Positions 10,811-19,923 of a DNA stretch of 64,000 nt are shown piece by piece. The DNA is from Symbiodinium microadriaticum. Its lineage: Eukaryota > Sar > Dinophyceae > Suessiales > Symbiodiniaceae. Made by a program: the position numbers and the translations under genes. The notes under the pieces were generated by a model. That model was not told the DNA's origin and made no database searches. It saw nothing but the letters and a program-made list of their open reading frames with translations. The DNA lies in NCBI GenBank assembly GCA_001939145.1, contig LSRX01000351.1:390253-454252 (forward strand), in the 5' to 3' direction. Every line of letters starts with the position of its first letter. Position 1 is the stretch's first letter.

Positions 10811-10902
10811 ACCCATAGGCCCCTAAGTAGTTCCTTTGTGTGGTTTATATTTAGAACCCTAAAAGTTATTCCCAACAAGGAACTACTTAGGGGCCTATGG
10901 GT
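10811..10902 (+). mobile_element. palindromic element, family A
   Basis: ACCCATAGGCCCCTAAGTAG and CTACTTAGGGGCCTATGGGT are perfect inverted repeats about 26 bp deep. The asymmetric centre (TGGTTTATATTTAGAA) gives the orientation. Bounded by T and A, so insertion at TA is likely. Confidence 0.75.
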
Positions 10903-10923
10903 AAGTGATAGATTCATGTCGCT

Positions 10924-10945
10924 TGTGTGTGTGTGTGTGTGTGTT
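10924..10945. repeat. GT dinucleotide microsatellite
   Basis: About eleven GT units. Confidence 0.85.
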
Positions 10946-10952
10946 TAATTGT

Positions 10953-11044
10953 TCCTGGGTCCCCAAACCCTACGACATTGTAGGTTATGACCCCTTTTGT
11001 ATAGGGTCTAACCCTTTGAACGGCAGGTTTGTGGATACCCAGGT
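10953..11044. mobile_element. palindromic element, family D
   Basis: CCTGGGTCCCCAAACCCTAC at the left and GGCAGGTTTGTGGATACCCAGG at the right, with the D-type inner GTAGGTTATGACCCC. Confidence 0.55.
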
Positions 11045-11338
11045 TTGGGATAGCCCATGCGAGCCAAGAAGGTTTGACTGGTTACAAGCAGTACCAGTAC
11101 CTGAGGCCTTTGTAACGGGCGCAACACTGTGACACAACCCACTCTGTTTCGCTGAATGCCGAAAGAAGGAGAACCCTAAACCCTAAACCCCTAAACCCCG
11201 AAACCCTAAACCCGGGCAGGAAGCGGGTATCATTTGACTTTCGGGGTGCAAGGAGGAGATGAGTGGAGGGCACTGAGTTTAGCCATCAAGACCCCCTGGG
11301 CCTAAGCCCTAATTCAAATCTTAAGCCTTAAACCCAGA

Positions 11339-11416
11339 AGCCCCTAAGTAGTTCCTTTCTGTGGCTTATATTAAGAATCCCATAAAAGAATCCCGAAAAG
11401 GAACTACTTAGGGGCT
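11339..11416 (+). mobile_element. palindromic element, family A, ends lost
   Basis: AGCCCCTAAGTAGTTCC and GGAACTACTTAGGGGCT remain, but the outer CCCATAGG is missing on both sides equally. Confidence 0.65.
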
Positions 11417-11583
11417 GAGGCTCTAAGCTTAGGAGCTCGCGCAGGTCAGCAACCCAAACGGCGCGACGGAACTCTGAAGAGTGGGAAGCTACGTACCAGG
11501 AACCGGATAGGGGAACTTCGCCGTTGGTTCCTTCGATCTCCAGTTGCAAAAGGCCTTAACATAGACCGGTAGGATCTTGTGAC

Positions 11584-11724
11584 ATGATCACTGGCCCGGT
11601 GCTCCTCGAAAAACGCATGATCTCAAAGTACAACCTCCGATGTGGGAAGGCCTGCAATGAAACCGCAACATACCTGCCCCCAAAGACAGTCATAAAATTA
11701 AATAACATAAGCCCTAAACCCTAA
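11584..11724 (+). CDS. small ORF, unknown
   Basis: A 46-codon frame begins MITGPVLLEKRMISKYN and includes two cysteines (RCGKAC); its last few codons are telomere-like repeat. The composition looks like protein rather than repeat translation. Another protein-like frame (EEWEATYQEPDRGTSP) lies just upstream near 11475-11550. No family is recognised; it may be an exon remnant. Confidence 0.25.
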   Translation: MITGPVLLEKRMISKYNLRCGKACNETATYLPPKTVIKLNNISPKP

Positions 11725-11902
11725 ACCCTAAGTACAGCCTGAAGTGAAGGCGCCCAGGTTCCGTGACCCTGCTTGGTAAGAGGCTGAACTGTGAGCTGAA
11801 GACTACTAACACGGAAGCTCTCGAAGTTTTAGTGCCCTAGAGGCCATCTAAATCCCTTTAACCCTGCACCCAAAACCCTATATACTAGAAACCCACAAGA
11901 CC

Positions 11903-11994
11903 ACCGATAGGCCCCTAAGTAGTTCCTTCTTGTGGTTTATGTTTAGAATCCTATAAAGGAATCCCAAAAAGGAACTACTTAGGGGCCTATGGGT
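11903..11994 (+). mobile_element. palindromic element, family A
   Basis: CCGATAGGCCCCTAAGTAG and CTACTTAGGGGCCTATGGGT; one change in the left tip. Confidence 0.7.
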
Positions 11995-12093
11995 AGGGTT
12001 TAGGGCACTTTGGCCTTCGGTGTAGCAGGGCTTAGAGCTGAGGGCCAGGGCACTTTGGGTCTACGGCCCGTAGGTGTGCAGGATTGAAGGTCT

Positions 12094-12185
12094 ACCTGTG
12101 ACCCCGAACCCTACAAAAGAATAGGTTATGACCCCTGAATTAGAGGGTAGAACCCTTAAAACGGTAGGTTTTTGGATTCTTAGGT
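12094..12185 (+). mobile_element. palindromic element, family D
   Basis: ACCTGTGACCCCGAACCCTAC through GAGGGTAGAACCCTTAAAAC to GGATTCTTAGGT. Near full length. Confidence 0.65.
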
Positions 12186-12283
12186 AGAGTCCAGGGTTTT
12201 GGTTAAACTTTAAGCCCAAAGCAAAAAGCACTCAGAGCCCAGGGCCTGGGCATATTTCCTAAGCCCTATAGACCCTCATCCCT

Positions 12284-12374
12284 ACCTGGGGATCCCAAAA
12301 CCTACCGTTTAAGGGTTCTATCCTCTAATTAAGGGGTCATAACCTACTATTTTGTAGGTTTTGGGGTTACAGGT
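12284..12374 (-). mobile_element. palindromic element, family D, reverse
   Basis: Starts ACCTGGGGATCCCAAAACC and ends GGGGTTACAGGT, the reverse of the 12094 copy. A family A element follows 7 bp downstream. Confidence 0.65.
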
Positions 12375-12381
12375 AAACCCT

Positions 12382-12474
12382 ACCCATAGGCCCCTAAGTA
12401 GTTCCTTTTTGTGGTTTATATCTAGAATCCTATCAGGTAATCCCAAAAAGGAACTACTTAGGGGGCCTATAGGT
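12382..12474 (+). mobile_element. palindromic element, family A
   Basis: ACCCATAGGCCCCTAAGTAG and CTACTTAGGGGGCCTATAGGT; an extra G in the right arm. Confidence 0.7.
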
Positions 12475-12591
12475 AAACCCTAAACCCGAGACCCAAAACC
12501 CTAAACCCAAGACCCAAAACCCAAAACCCGATGCACCGTAAAGAGACTTCGCTAGGCCACGGGGGGTTCAGAAGTTCGAAGTTGGATGCTT

Positions 12592-12740
12592 GCCTGGGAA
12601 TCCCAAAACCTACCGTTTTAAGGGTTCTACCCTTTATTTTAAGCATTCCTACTAACAGCTTTTAAGCGTTCCTACTTTGCCTTTATTTTAGAGGACCCTA
12701 AGCCCTAAACCTATTTTGTAGGGGTTGGGGCCACACAGGA
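12592..12740 (-). mobile_element. palindromic element, family D, reverse, with insert
   Basis: GCCTGGGAATCCCAAAACCTACC and TTTTGTAGGGGTTGGGGCCACA are D ends; about 50 bp of extra sequence with TTTTAAGC(A/G)TTCCTAC repeats and CCCTAAACC splits the core. Confidence 0.45.
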
Positions 12741-13167
12741 GATAGCTTGCGCGAGGCTAAGTTCTGGGGGTCCCAAACCCCTGGCCCTAAACCTTCAAGC
12801 ACAATTACCAAAGAACCCTAAACCCACGGTTTAGGGTTTAGGGTTTTAGGGTTCCCCAAACCCTAAAACCCTAAACCCCTGAACCCCTAAACCCCTAAAC
12901 CCTAAACCTAGCAACAGCCTTCAGATCGCAGAATAGCACCAGCTAATCCCGAGAATCCCAGCACATCACCTGAAAGTTCAGGGAGCATTCCGTCAAAATG
13001 TCGAGACGCTGTCAGCTCCGGTCCGTGTTGTGGCACGATCGGTCTTAAAGCTTCATGCCCGAATCGGCCGAGTGCTGAAGAGGGCCCCTGCATCCAAGAT
13101 GCCATACATATCGTTCAAGCTCCGTGTGAAGCAGCTCACCCGGATCGTTTACTTCAGGCCTGGGTGA

Positions 13168-13308
13168 CTCGGCGACGGCAGCGATGACTCAGAGCGAATG
13201 TGTAGCCACCTCTTGGAAGATGCCAAGGAGCTGCGGGAGCTGCGCGTCGATCCTGTGGTGCGTCTCCGTGGATCTCGAAAACTGGTCTTGCCTGCGCCTA
13301 TTTCTTAG
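13168..13308 (+). CDS. exon-like island, unknown protein
   Basis: This 46-codon frame ends at a TAG and has a charged stretch (SHLLEDAKELRELRVDPVVR) that looks like a helix. It starts right after an in-frame stop, so it would have to be the 3' part of an exon. No family is recognised and the frame may be chance. Confidence 0.25.
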   Translation, partial: LGDGSDDSERMCSHLLEDAKELRELRVDPVVRLRGSRKLVLPAPIS

Positions 13309-13784
13309 CTGGTACCGGGCAATGGTTTGCTATTGTGTGGTGGATTGTGGGCCAGGAAGCTACTCCATCTTCCGCCCAACCCTCAGCCCTCAGCCATTAG
13401 CAGGCAGCCCCAAACCGTCAACCCGCAACCCTCCGCCGCGCAACTTTAAGCCATCAGCCCCTAACCTCTCGACCCCTAAACCCTAAACCCTACCTGCGAA
13501 TCCAAAAACCAACCGTTTTGAGGGCCATACCCTCGAATTAAGGGGTCATAACCTACTATGTTGTAGGGTTTGGGGTCACAGGTAAACCCTACAGCAATGG
13601 ATGTCTTCTTCTTTCGCTGACGACCCTGCAGCCGAGGTACAAATGCAGCCGGACCGCCCGGGGCCCTTCACCCTAGGTGTTCCTTTGAAGGGTACTAGAG
13701 GGTTCTACAGTAGGGTTCCTTGTCAAGGGTTCCTCTACGGGTTTTGGGTCTAGGTCTACTGAAAGGTTCATGTAGGAACAAAAG
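13309..13784. other. spacer with telomere-like DNA and family D
   Basis: It holds telomere-like sequence (13470-13490), a family D element (13492-13583) and about 200 bp of unassigned DNA. Confidence 0.5.
13492..13583 (-). mobile_element. palindromic element, family D, reverse
   Basis: ACCTGCGAATCCAAAAACC at the left and TGTAGGGTTTGGGGTCACAGGT at the right; the inner part CCTCGAATTAAGGGGTCATAACC is typical. Confidence 0.65.
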
Positions 13785-14033
13785 GTAAGCACTCCGCGGG
13801 TAAGGACTGCTGAGTGGCTCGAGGAGGAGTACGACCACGATGAGCAAGAGAATTTGAGACAGCGCCGGCAGCGGCAGGAGGAAGAGGTCCCTGGAGGGCG
13901 CCCATTGGACTTCGACTTGGGGCTCTCAAAGGACTTCTTCTGGCCACACCCCCTCAAAGCAGGGGGGCGGAAGGGCTGGCGCAGCACCGTGGTCTCGATG
14001 GAGAAACTTCCATCCGAGACCCTGTGGCCGTAA
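13785..14033 (+). CDS. exon-like island 1 of an unknown gene
   Basis: An open frame of 82 codons ends at TAA 14031-14033. It has an acidic/basic helix-like stretch (EWLEEEYDHDEQENLRQRRQ) and then an aromatic segment (GLSKDFFWPHPLKAGGRKGW). The composition is strongly protein-like and the upstream side runs into an in-frame stop at 13773, so it would be an exon rather than a whole gene. No family is recognised. Two more plus-strand protein-like segments follow within 720 bp, suggesting one decayed or intron-containing gene. The minus-strand frame over the same bases is judged a shadow. Confidence 0.4.
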   Translation, partial: VSTPRVRTAEWLEEEYDHDEQENLRQRRQRQEEEVPGGRPLDFDLGLSKDFFWPHPLKAGGRKGWRSTVVSMEKLPSETLWP

Positions 14034-14171
14034 GACGCCCTGTAACTTTAGACTTTAGTAGCTAACGCGAGCCAATGTCCGTCTAAAACAAAGCCAAGAA
14101 GCGTGCGAGCTTAGTGTTGGCGTCAGCGACCAGGACCCGCATCTGCACCGCAGTTTTGAAGCAGAGCTGGC

Positions 14172-14321
14172 ATGAAACAGACGTGTCCGGATCGGCTCGA
14201 AGCCTTTGTCCTGCAACAACAGCAAACCTTGCGTCCTTCGAAAGCTTCGAGAGCCATGGCAGCCGCAGCTTCTGCCAGCACAGTCCGCACCGCGGTGGAG
14301 GCGGGGGATGACGGTTGCTAG
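14172..14321 (+). CDS. exon-like island 2 of an unknown gene
   Basis: A 49-codon frame starts MKQTCPDRLEAFVLQQQQ and ends at TAG, with a Gln run and an Ala-rich helix. It probably belongs with the islands at 13785 and 14500. A 228-codon minus-strand frame (14741-14055) covers the same DNA, but its Ser/Arg/Cys-rich product looks like a shadow. Confidence 0.3.
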   Translation: MKQTCPDRLEAFVLQQQQTLRPSKASRAMAAAASASTVRTAVEAGDDGC

Positions 14322-14499
14322 CGTGCAGATGTATCTGACTTCAGCGAGCGCCTGGTGTGAATGTCTCAAGCCGAGGACTATGTGGTGGGAGACCGTGCGC
14401 CTGGACGGCGTCGGCTTCGACGATATGTCGCCGTGCAGGCCAGGGGATCGTGCATGATCGGGCAGTGCAAGTATACACAGCCGCCTGCCGCAGTGATCC

Positions 14500-14751
14500 G
14501 TGGCTGAGGTCACCGTCCAAGTGCCGATGCCACCGGCAGTGCCTCGGAAAGGAAGGGTCTCGGAGATGACACAGTCACTGGCACGACTAGCTCGCAGAGA
14601 TCCCGTGAGCAAGGGCATCAATCCGCCACCTCCTGCGGCGTCCAAGCGGCCCTTCCGCCAGTCGCCGACGCCGCCTCCTGCTCCTGCTCGCCACTCGCAG
14701 CTGCAAAAAAGCTGGACAGATGAAGGCCAGCCAGTAATCAAGCAGTCTTGA
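14500..14751 (+). CDS. exon-like island 3 (C-terminal) of an unknown gene
   Basis: The 83-codon frame has no credible ATG at its start and ends at TGA 14749-14751. It reads AEVTVQVPMPPAVPRKGR, then a basic helix (MTQSLARLARRDPV), then a proline-rich low-complexity tail (PPPPAASKRPFRQSPTPPPA). It resembles the disordered C-terminus of a dinoflagellate protein. No domain is recognised. Confidence 0.4.
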   Translation: MAEVTVQVPMPPAVPRKGRVSEMTQSLARLARRDPVSKGINPPPPAASKRPFRQSPTPPPAPARHSQLQKSWTDEGQPVIKQS

Positions 14752-14892
14752 AAATCGTATGCACCCGTGCTAGAAGCTGCAGTAATTCTTGAAGCCCTAC
14801 CCTCAACCCTGAAGAGTAAAGCTTAGGATTTAGGGTTCATGATCATTCATGGCTGCTTAAGGGATCATAACCTACTATTTTGTAGGGTTTAT

Positions 14893-15001
14893 TTGGAGGT
14901 TCATGGGACTTAGTTACTAAGGTTATATATAAAGTTATAACTACTTATAACTCCGATTAAGGTGGTTATAACTGTACTTACTAAGTCCCATGAACCTCCA
15001 A
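14893..15001. mobile_element. palindromic element, family F, intact
   Basis: TTGGAGGTTCATGGGACTTAG and CTAAGTCCCATGAACCTCCAA are nearly perfect inverted arms; the core alternates TATAACTACTTATAACT. It is the best reference copy of this family. Confidence 0.7.
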
Positions 15002-15253
15002 GAACCTACCTTTTTAAGGACCTATATAAGGAAATCATAATAAGAACTCCCAAAAACCTAAGCCCTAAACCCTAAATCCTAAACCTATTTAGGGAGTTAG
15101 GGGTCATATCCTACTATTTTGTAGGGTTTAGGGACACAGGAACCTCATCACTTTTGAAACCAAATGAGCAGCTCTGGTCTCTCCCCGAAGTCCTAGGGAA
15201 ACTCCCAGGACACCAACAGGTTCTTGTCTGCTGCTGCTATTTCTGTTTATAGG

Positions 15254-15410
15254 GTTTATAGAGTTGTGTGGGTTTAGGGTTTAGGATTTAGGGAAGGTTG
15301 TATGAGTGTAAGGTCTAGGGTTCAGGGGTTCAGGGGTTTAGGGTTTAGGATTTAGGGTTTAGGGTTTAGGGAGGGTTGTATGAGTGTAGGGTTTAGGGTT
15401 TAGGGGAGTA
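15254..15410 (+). repeat. telomere-like TTTAGGG array with internal direct repeat
   Basis: TTTAGGG units interrupted twice by GGTTGTATGAGTGTA (15296-15310 and 15374-15388). Confidence 0.75.
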
Positions 15411-15667
15411 GGAGTGCGGGTGTTTTGAAGTGCTTTACAGGCCCCTCAGAGCCTAAGCTCTCTTCCGCAATTCAGGGCATTGGACTCTTTTACACAGATG
15501 TGTCATTCAAAGAAACGTAGACTTGCAACACTTTGGAGCGAGTATAACCCCTTCTAAAACCTACAAAGCTGCGTCGAAGCAGCGCTGCATGCAGGAGCAA
15601 AGCGAGCTGTACGAATCCCTTGGCCAAGTTCTCCTCCGCGGCGCCGCACAAGGTTGCATAGGGCTTC

Positions 15668-15759
15668 CCCATAGGCCCCTAAGTAGTTCCTTTCTTTGAG
15701 ATTACATTATGGGATTCTAAATATGATCCCAGAAAGGAACTACTTAGGGGCCTACGGGT
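15668..15759 (-). mobile_element. palindromic element, family A, reverse
   Basis: CCCATAGGCCCCTAAGTAG and CTACTTAGGGGCCTACGGGT; the centre reads GGGATTCTAAATATGA, the reverse of the 10811 copy. Confidence 0.7.
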
Positions 15760-15893
15760 AAGGGCCGGGATGTTTTGGGTTTGGGGCTTCTGGATTTGGG
15801 GGATGTTTTGGGGTAGAGGCTCCAAGTGTGGGCCTGAATCTGCATAGTTGACCTTAGATTAGGGGCCCCTGAAGGATCTAAAACTTTTTCACA

Positions 15894-16002
15894 CCCAGAG
15901 ACTCCAATATTGCTTAATTAAGGAATATACCTTAAACTATAGTAGGATCCTTAATATGGTTTAAGGTACATTCCTTAGTTAAGGGGTATTGGAGTTTCTG
16001 GG
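15894..16002. mobile_element. palindromic element, family B
   Basis: CCCAGAGACTCCAATATTGC and GGTATTGGAGTTTCTGGG around CTATAGTAGGATCC; CA flanks both sides. Confidence 0.7.
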
Positions 16003-16109
16003 CAGGAAGCCTCCTACCGGTAGCTGGGCTAAGATAGACCGTTTCTAGGTTTTTTTACAAACATGATCATCGATTCTTCCGGGGGTCTCGGTCTGGGTAT
16101 TAGGGTTTA

Positions 16110-16199
16110 CCCTAAGGGTCCAAGTAGTCCTTTTTTATGGCTGTTGATACCCAAAAAGGCCCCAAAGCCCCATAATAAGGAACACTTGGACTCTTAGGG
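16110..16199. mobile_element. palindromic element, family N
   Basis: CCCTAAGGGTCCAAGTAGTCC and a right arm ending CACTTGGACTCTTAGGG; second copy of the family at 694-783. Confidence 0.6.
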
Positions 16200-16449
16200 T
16201 TTAGGGTTTAGGCTGTTGTGCGCGCTCGCGGCGTTCGTGGAGATCGCCGCCCGCCACCGTGGCGACGCCACCCCTTTCTCACAGACGTTGTCACATTTTG
16301 GGTTGCAAGAACCTGTGTGGCCGCCCGGTTTATGGCCGTGAGCATCGCAATCACCTCTGCCTGGATGGAGCATTTCGATAGTATAGAGGCTTGAATAAAT
16401 TAGCATTATGGCATATAATACTTTCCTTTGGGTTCCTCATTATAACTAC

Positions 16450-16529
16450 CCCTAACCCTCCAGGTACCTACTATTTAGGGCCCTCGGGGCTCTAGTACCC
16501 CGTATAGTAGGTACTTGGAGGGATAGGGT
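16450..16529. mobile_element. palindromic element, family H
   Basis: CCCTAACCCTCCAGGTACC and GGTACTTGGAGGGATAGGG; independent of the duplicated pair at 5529/7439. Confidence 0.6.
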
Positions 16530-16642
16530 ACACGAGAGCACCTTAGTTTATACGTGTCTCAGGCTTGTGGTCAAGGGTTTAGGGGTTTAGGGTTTAGGGT
16601 TTAAGGTTTAGGGGCAGTTCATGGATTAGGCGCATCCCTACA

Positions 16643-16773
16643 TGGAGGTTCATGGGGCACAGCAAGTACGTACAGTCAGAAGTACCTTAACTTGGGTTAT
16701 AAGTAAATCTAAGTATGGTTACCTTACTCATAACACCTTACAACTCTAGTTACAAAGCCCCGCGATCCTTCAA
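16643..16773. mobile_element. palindromic element, family F
   Basis: TGGAGGTTCATGGGGCACAG and AAAGCCCCGCGATCCTTCAAG; core AAGTACCTTAACTTGGGTTATAA. Confidence 0.55.
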
Positions 16774-16896
16774 GTAAATCATTTTGCCAAAAAGGTGGCC
16801 TTAGGCATCAAGAACAGCTCCTCGGCGCCCCACAAGAGCTGTCCTGGATGTCTGACGAGGCATCCGTAGCCTCGTGGCTTTATTTTGAGTCCCGTG

Positions 16897-16984
16897 CCCT
16901 TAGCCTCAAAATAGCCCCAAAGCCTTTTATGATAGGGTCTTTGGGCCCAAAAGCCTTAAACTGTGAGTCTTTAGAGGGTAAGGG
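16897..16984. mobile_element. palindromic element, family K
   Basis: CCCTTAGCCTCAAAATAGCC at the left and TCTTTAGAGGGTAAGGG at the right, with inner hairpin CCAAAGCC..GGGTCTTTGG. Other copies: 25594-25681 (reverse) and 39656-39743. Confidence 0.6.
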
Positions 16985-17086
16985 GTGGTATTTCCTGCGC
17001 CGGAAATACGCAGGTTTGTTGGCCTCGACAGTGGATGCTCCGGAGCTAGAGGAGGCGGGTGCTTTTGTTTTTGCGTTTCAGGTGCT

Positions 17087-17179
17087 ACCTTTGACCCGAA
17101 ACCCTACAAAATAGTACGCAATTATCCTTTAATTAGAAGGTAGAACCGTTGAATTGGTAGGTTTTTGGATCCCCGGGTA
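17087..17179 (+). mobile_element. palindromic element, family D
   Basis: ACCTTTGACCCGAAACCCTAC through to GGTTTTTGGATCCCCGGGT. Confidence 0.55.
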
Positions 17180-17660
17180 GGGTTTCGGGTTCTGGAGTTT
17201 GGGGTTCTAGGGTGCAGAGTTTCAGGTTTTAGGGCTTACGGTGGTTCTCGTGTCTGAAACGTGCCTGAACTTAAATGCCTGATACAGGGCCTAAGTAAAA
17301 TCTGCAACTGCATGTTCGAAGGGTATGGTACCCCTTATAGATCCCTTATGAATTCCAACCGGGACCGTAATTTAGAGGACTAGCCCCAAACCATATACAA
17401 GCCCTTAAACCCGAAACCCCAAATCGTAAGCCCCAAAAGCCCTAAACCCTAAATCCCTAAATCCTAAGCCCTATAAACCCTAGACCCTAAAAGCCCTATA
17501 AACCCTAGACCCTAAAAGCCCTAAGCCCCAAATCCGAAACCTCCAAGCAGGAAGCCAGGGGTTCAGGGTTTTGAAGAGCCCTTGCCTTTTGGGAGGCTGT
17601 GAAAACCCCGTTCCGAAAAGTAGGTTTCACCCTAAACCCCCAAAAATGGCAAGAAGCCAT

Positions 17661-17752
17661 ACCCATAGGCTTCTAAGTAGTTCCTTTTTATAGTTCATAT
17701 TTAGAATCCTAGAAGGTAATCCCAAAAAAGAACTACTAAGGAGCCTATGGGT
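17661..17752 (+). mobile_element. palindromic element, family A, GGAGCC subtype
   Basis: ACCCATAGGCTTCTAAGTAG and CTACTAAGGAGCCTATGGGT; the arms carry the subtype change described for 33432 and 35278. TA on both sides. Confidence 0.7.
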
Positions 17753-17847
17753 AGAGTAGGTGTTTAAACTTGCTGCAAAGCGCCTGATCACAGGAAGGAG
17801 GCCCGCCAGTACGTCCGCACGTGCTTCAACTTGATCTGGATGAGCGA

Positions 17848-17987
17848 AAACCCTAAACCCCTAAAACCCCTAAAACCCCTAAACCCCTAAAACCCTAAGC
17901 CCTAAACCCTAAACCCCTAAACCCCTAAAAGCCTAAACCCTAAAGCCCTAAACCCTAATCCCCTAAAGCCCTAAACCCTAAACCCTA
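17848..17987 (-). repeat. telomere-like CCCTAAA array
   Basis: About 18 CCCTAAA/CCCCTAAA units, ending CCCTAG directly against the exon-like island at 17989. Confidence 0.85.
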
Positions 17988-17988
17988 G

Positions 17989-18213
17989 ACGCCGGCCGAG
18001 CTTGTGGCACGTTTCGGGTCGGAGCCATCTCGTCGCAGCGAGCGATTGCTAGAGAGGGCCGGCACTCTGGTTACATTCCCGACAACCCTTTGCCAGGGAT
18101 CCAGGTCATATGTTATGCCGAAAAAGCACCAGCTCCTGAAGCTTGACAAGGTAACCTACGCCAGGCTTGTTCGAAAGCTCCGGAACGCCATGCTTGCGGG
18201 TTCTTCACGAAAG
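17989..18213 (+). CDS. exon-like island with GTGAGT donor, unknown protein
   Basis: An open stretch of about 75 codons lies between two telomere-like arrays. On its left the array ends CCCTAG, which could serve as an AG acceptor; on its right is AAAG followed by GTGAGT at 18214, a consensus splice donor. The product is rich in Arg, Lys and Leu (KKHQLLKLDKVTYARLVRKL). No family is recognised. This is the clearest sign here that telomere-like DNA may sit in introns. Other exons were not located. Confidence 0.4.
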
Positions 18214-18229
18214 GTGAGTTCGAATTTGA

Positions 18230-18300
18230 GGTTTAGGGTTTGGGGTTTTAGGGTTTAGGGGTTTTAGGGTTTAGGGGTTTTAGGGTTTAGGATTTAGGGT
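18230..18300 (+). repeat. telomere-like TTTAGGG array
   Basis: TTTAGGG and TTTTAGGG units immediately after the putative splice donor at 18214. Confidence 0.75.
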
Positions 18301-18639
18301 AGGTGAGCATGGGGGTTCTTCAGTATCGGTGTGCAAATTACTAGGGTTCTAGGTGTAGAGTACGTACAGCTATATCAATGATGCACTTTGACCTCGAGCC
18401 CTCTGGAGCCCGGCGAGAACTGGACCTACCGTCCCAAAGTGGAGCTCAGGTCGTAGAGGTGTCTGTTGGATACCCAGCCCTGCGCCCTAAAACCTAAACC
18501 CTGAACCCTAAAACCCCAAACCCTCAAACCCTAAAACCCTAAAGCCCTGAAGCCCTAGAACCTACTCTGCCTCAGCCCCAAGCTCTTGTGCCCTCAAACC
18601 CTTAAACTTGCACAAGCCTCGCGGCTTAGGGTAACCCAT

Positions 18640-18758
18640 TTAAACCCCAAACCCCAAACCCCCAAAAACCCTAACCCGTGGCTTAGAGTTGAGGTTAAAC
18701 CCTAAACCCTTAACCCCAAACCCCAAAAACCCTAAACTCGTGGCTTAGAGTTGAGGTT
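18640..18758 (-). repeat. telomere-like DNA with a 20 bp direct repeat
   Basis: CGTGGCTTAGAGTTGAGGTT occurs at 18677-18696 and 18739-18758 and brackets a CCCTAAA-like tract. Confidence 0.8.
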
Positions 18759-19049
18759 GCACGGTTTTGTTCGCCTTTGGGGTTGAAATCTAGCTTTCAG
18801 GGTCCCAGGGTTTAGGATTCAGGGCTTCACACCGGGTCCAGGGTTCGTGGTTTGGGGTTCAAGGTTTAGGGGTTGGGGGTTTAGGGTTTGGGGTTTAGGG
18901 TTTAGGGCTTTTTAGGCTGCAGGGTTCAGGGTTTTTGTGGGGATTACGGCTTTGCATCTTCATATACCGGGATTTGAAGCGGTGTGTTGTTTCTGCAGAG
19001 ACTCACAACCTGCATTTGGGGAATGCACATGATGTGCATTGGAACTGCC

Positions 19050-19365
19050 TGAAAGCCCTAGAGCCCTAAACCCTAAACCCTAAACCCTAAACCCCTAAAC
19101 CCCTAAACCCCCAAGCCCTAAACGCTAAACCCTAGAATACCAAGTCCTCAGCCAATGCCCCGAAAGCTTCCAGAGACTCCAAAACCAGCTTTTTGTTCAA
19201 GGACTCTACGATCTTTTTGACAACCCTAAACCCCTAAACCCACCCTAAACCCTAAACCCCTTAAACCCTAAATCCGAAACCCCCTAAGCCCTAAACTCTA
19301 AACCCCCAAACCCTGAACCCCTAAACCCTACACCCTAAACCCTAAATCCTAAACCCCTAGAACCT
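19050..19365 (-). repeat. telomere-like CCCTAAA arrays
   Basis: Two CCCTAAA arrays (19058-19135 and 19223-19358) separated by about 90 bp of unique DNA. Confidence 0.75.
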
Positions 19366-19514
19366 GAGCCGCTTCTCCACGATGACCATCGACCCGAGGA
19401 CCCTCGAACCCCTTAAACGGGTTTCTTAGGGTATAGGGCACTTTGGGGTTTATGGTATAGGGTACTTTAGGGTTTAGGGTTGAGGGTACTTTGGGGTTCA
19501 GGGTTTAGGGTCTT

Positions 19515-19614
19515 ACCTGGACCCCAAAGAACCTACCTTTGAGCCTTTTAGGGCTCCTTCTTATGATTTCTTTATATAAGTCCCCTAAAAAGGTGGGTTC
19601 TTTGGGGTCTAGGT
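19515..19614. mobile_element. palindromic element, family J
   Basis: ACCTGGACCCCAAAGAACC and GGTTCTTTGGGGTCTAGGT form a 19 bp inverted repeat around CTTATGATTTCTTTATATAAG. A half copy lies near 30228-30262. Confidence 0.6.
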
Positions 19615-19923
19615 CGGCCCTAAAACCGCTCAAACGGCAATCCCCCTCTTAGTAGCTGAATGACTATACACTTTCTACTTGTTGGGGGTAATCTGATCCC
19701 TTATAGACCTGAAAGTGTACACTTCTATGTGCTTATGAACTCAGCCACTAAGCCCTGAATCCGAAAGCCAAAACCTTCAACACGGAACTACTCCATGGTC
19801 ACGGCCCCCTTTCAAACCTAGATCTTCCAATGGCCTTATTTTTATTCGGAAATATAAACACTTTAAGTCATAACGAGGACCCGTCTATAAGTCAATTTTA
19901 AGGATTTTAAGGTATATTGCTTA

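Larger units (their letters stand above)
8521..11583. other. gene-free repeat region
   Basis: It holds families D (8881, 10953), B (9210) and A (10811, 11339), a TTTAGGG array (9424-9590) and a GT microsatellite. Unassigned unique DNA at 8530-8880 and 10200-10680 shows no convincing frame. Confidence 0.55.
11725..13167. other. gene-free repeat region
   Basis: It holds family A (11903, 12382), family D (12094, 12284, 12592) and mixed telomere-like DNA (12830-12905). Unique DNA at 12910-13165 has a 65-codon minus-strand frame (13105-12908) of uncertain meaning. Confidence 0.55.
14752..17988. other. gene-free repeat region
   Basis: It holds families F (14893, 16643), D pieces (14860-14891, 15096-15141, 17087), A (15668, 17661), B (15894), N (16110), H (16450) and K (16897), plus telomere-like arrays at 15254-15410, 17400-17540 and 17848-17987. 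Unique stretches at 15410-15660 and 16200-16440 show no convincing gene. Confidence 0.55.

Noticed and set aside
14055..14741. 228-codon minus-strand open frame
   Set aside because: The product is Ser/Arg/Cys-rich without motif, and three plus-strand segments over the same DNA look more like protein.
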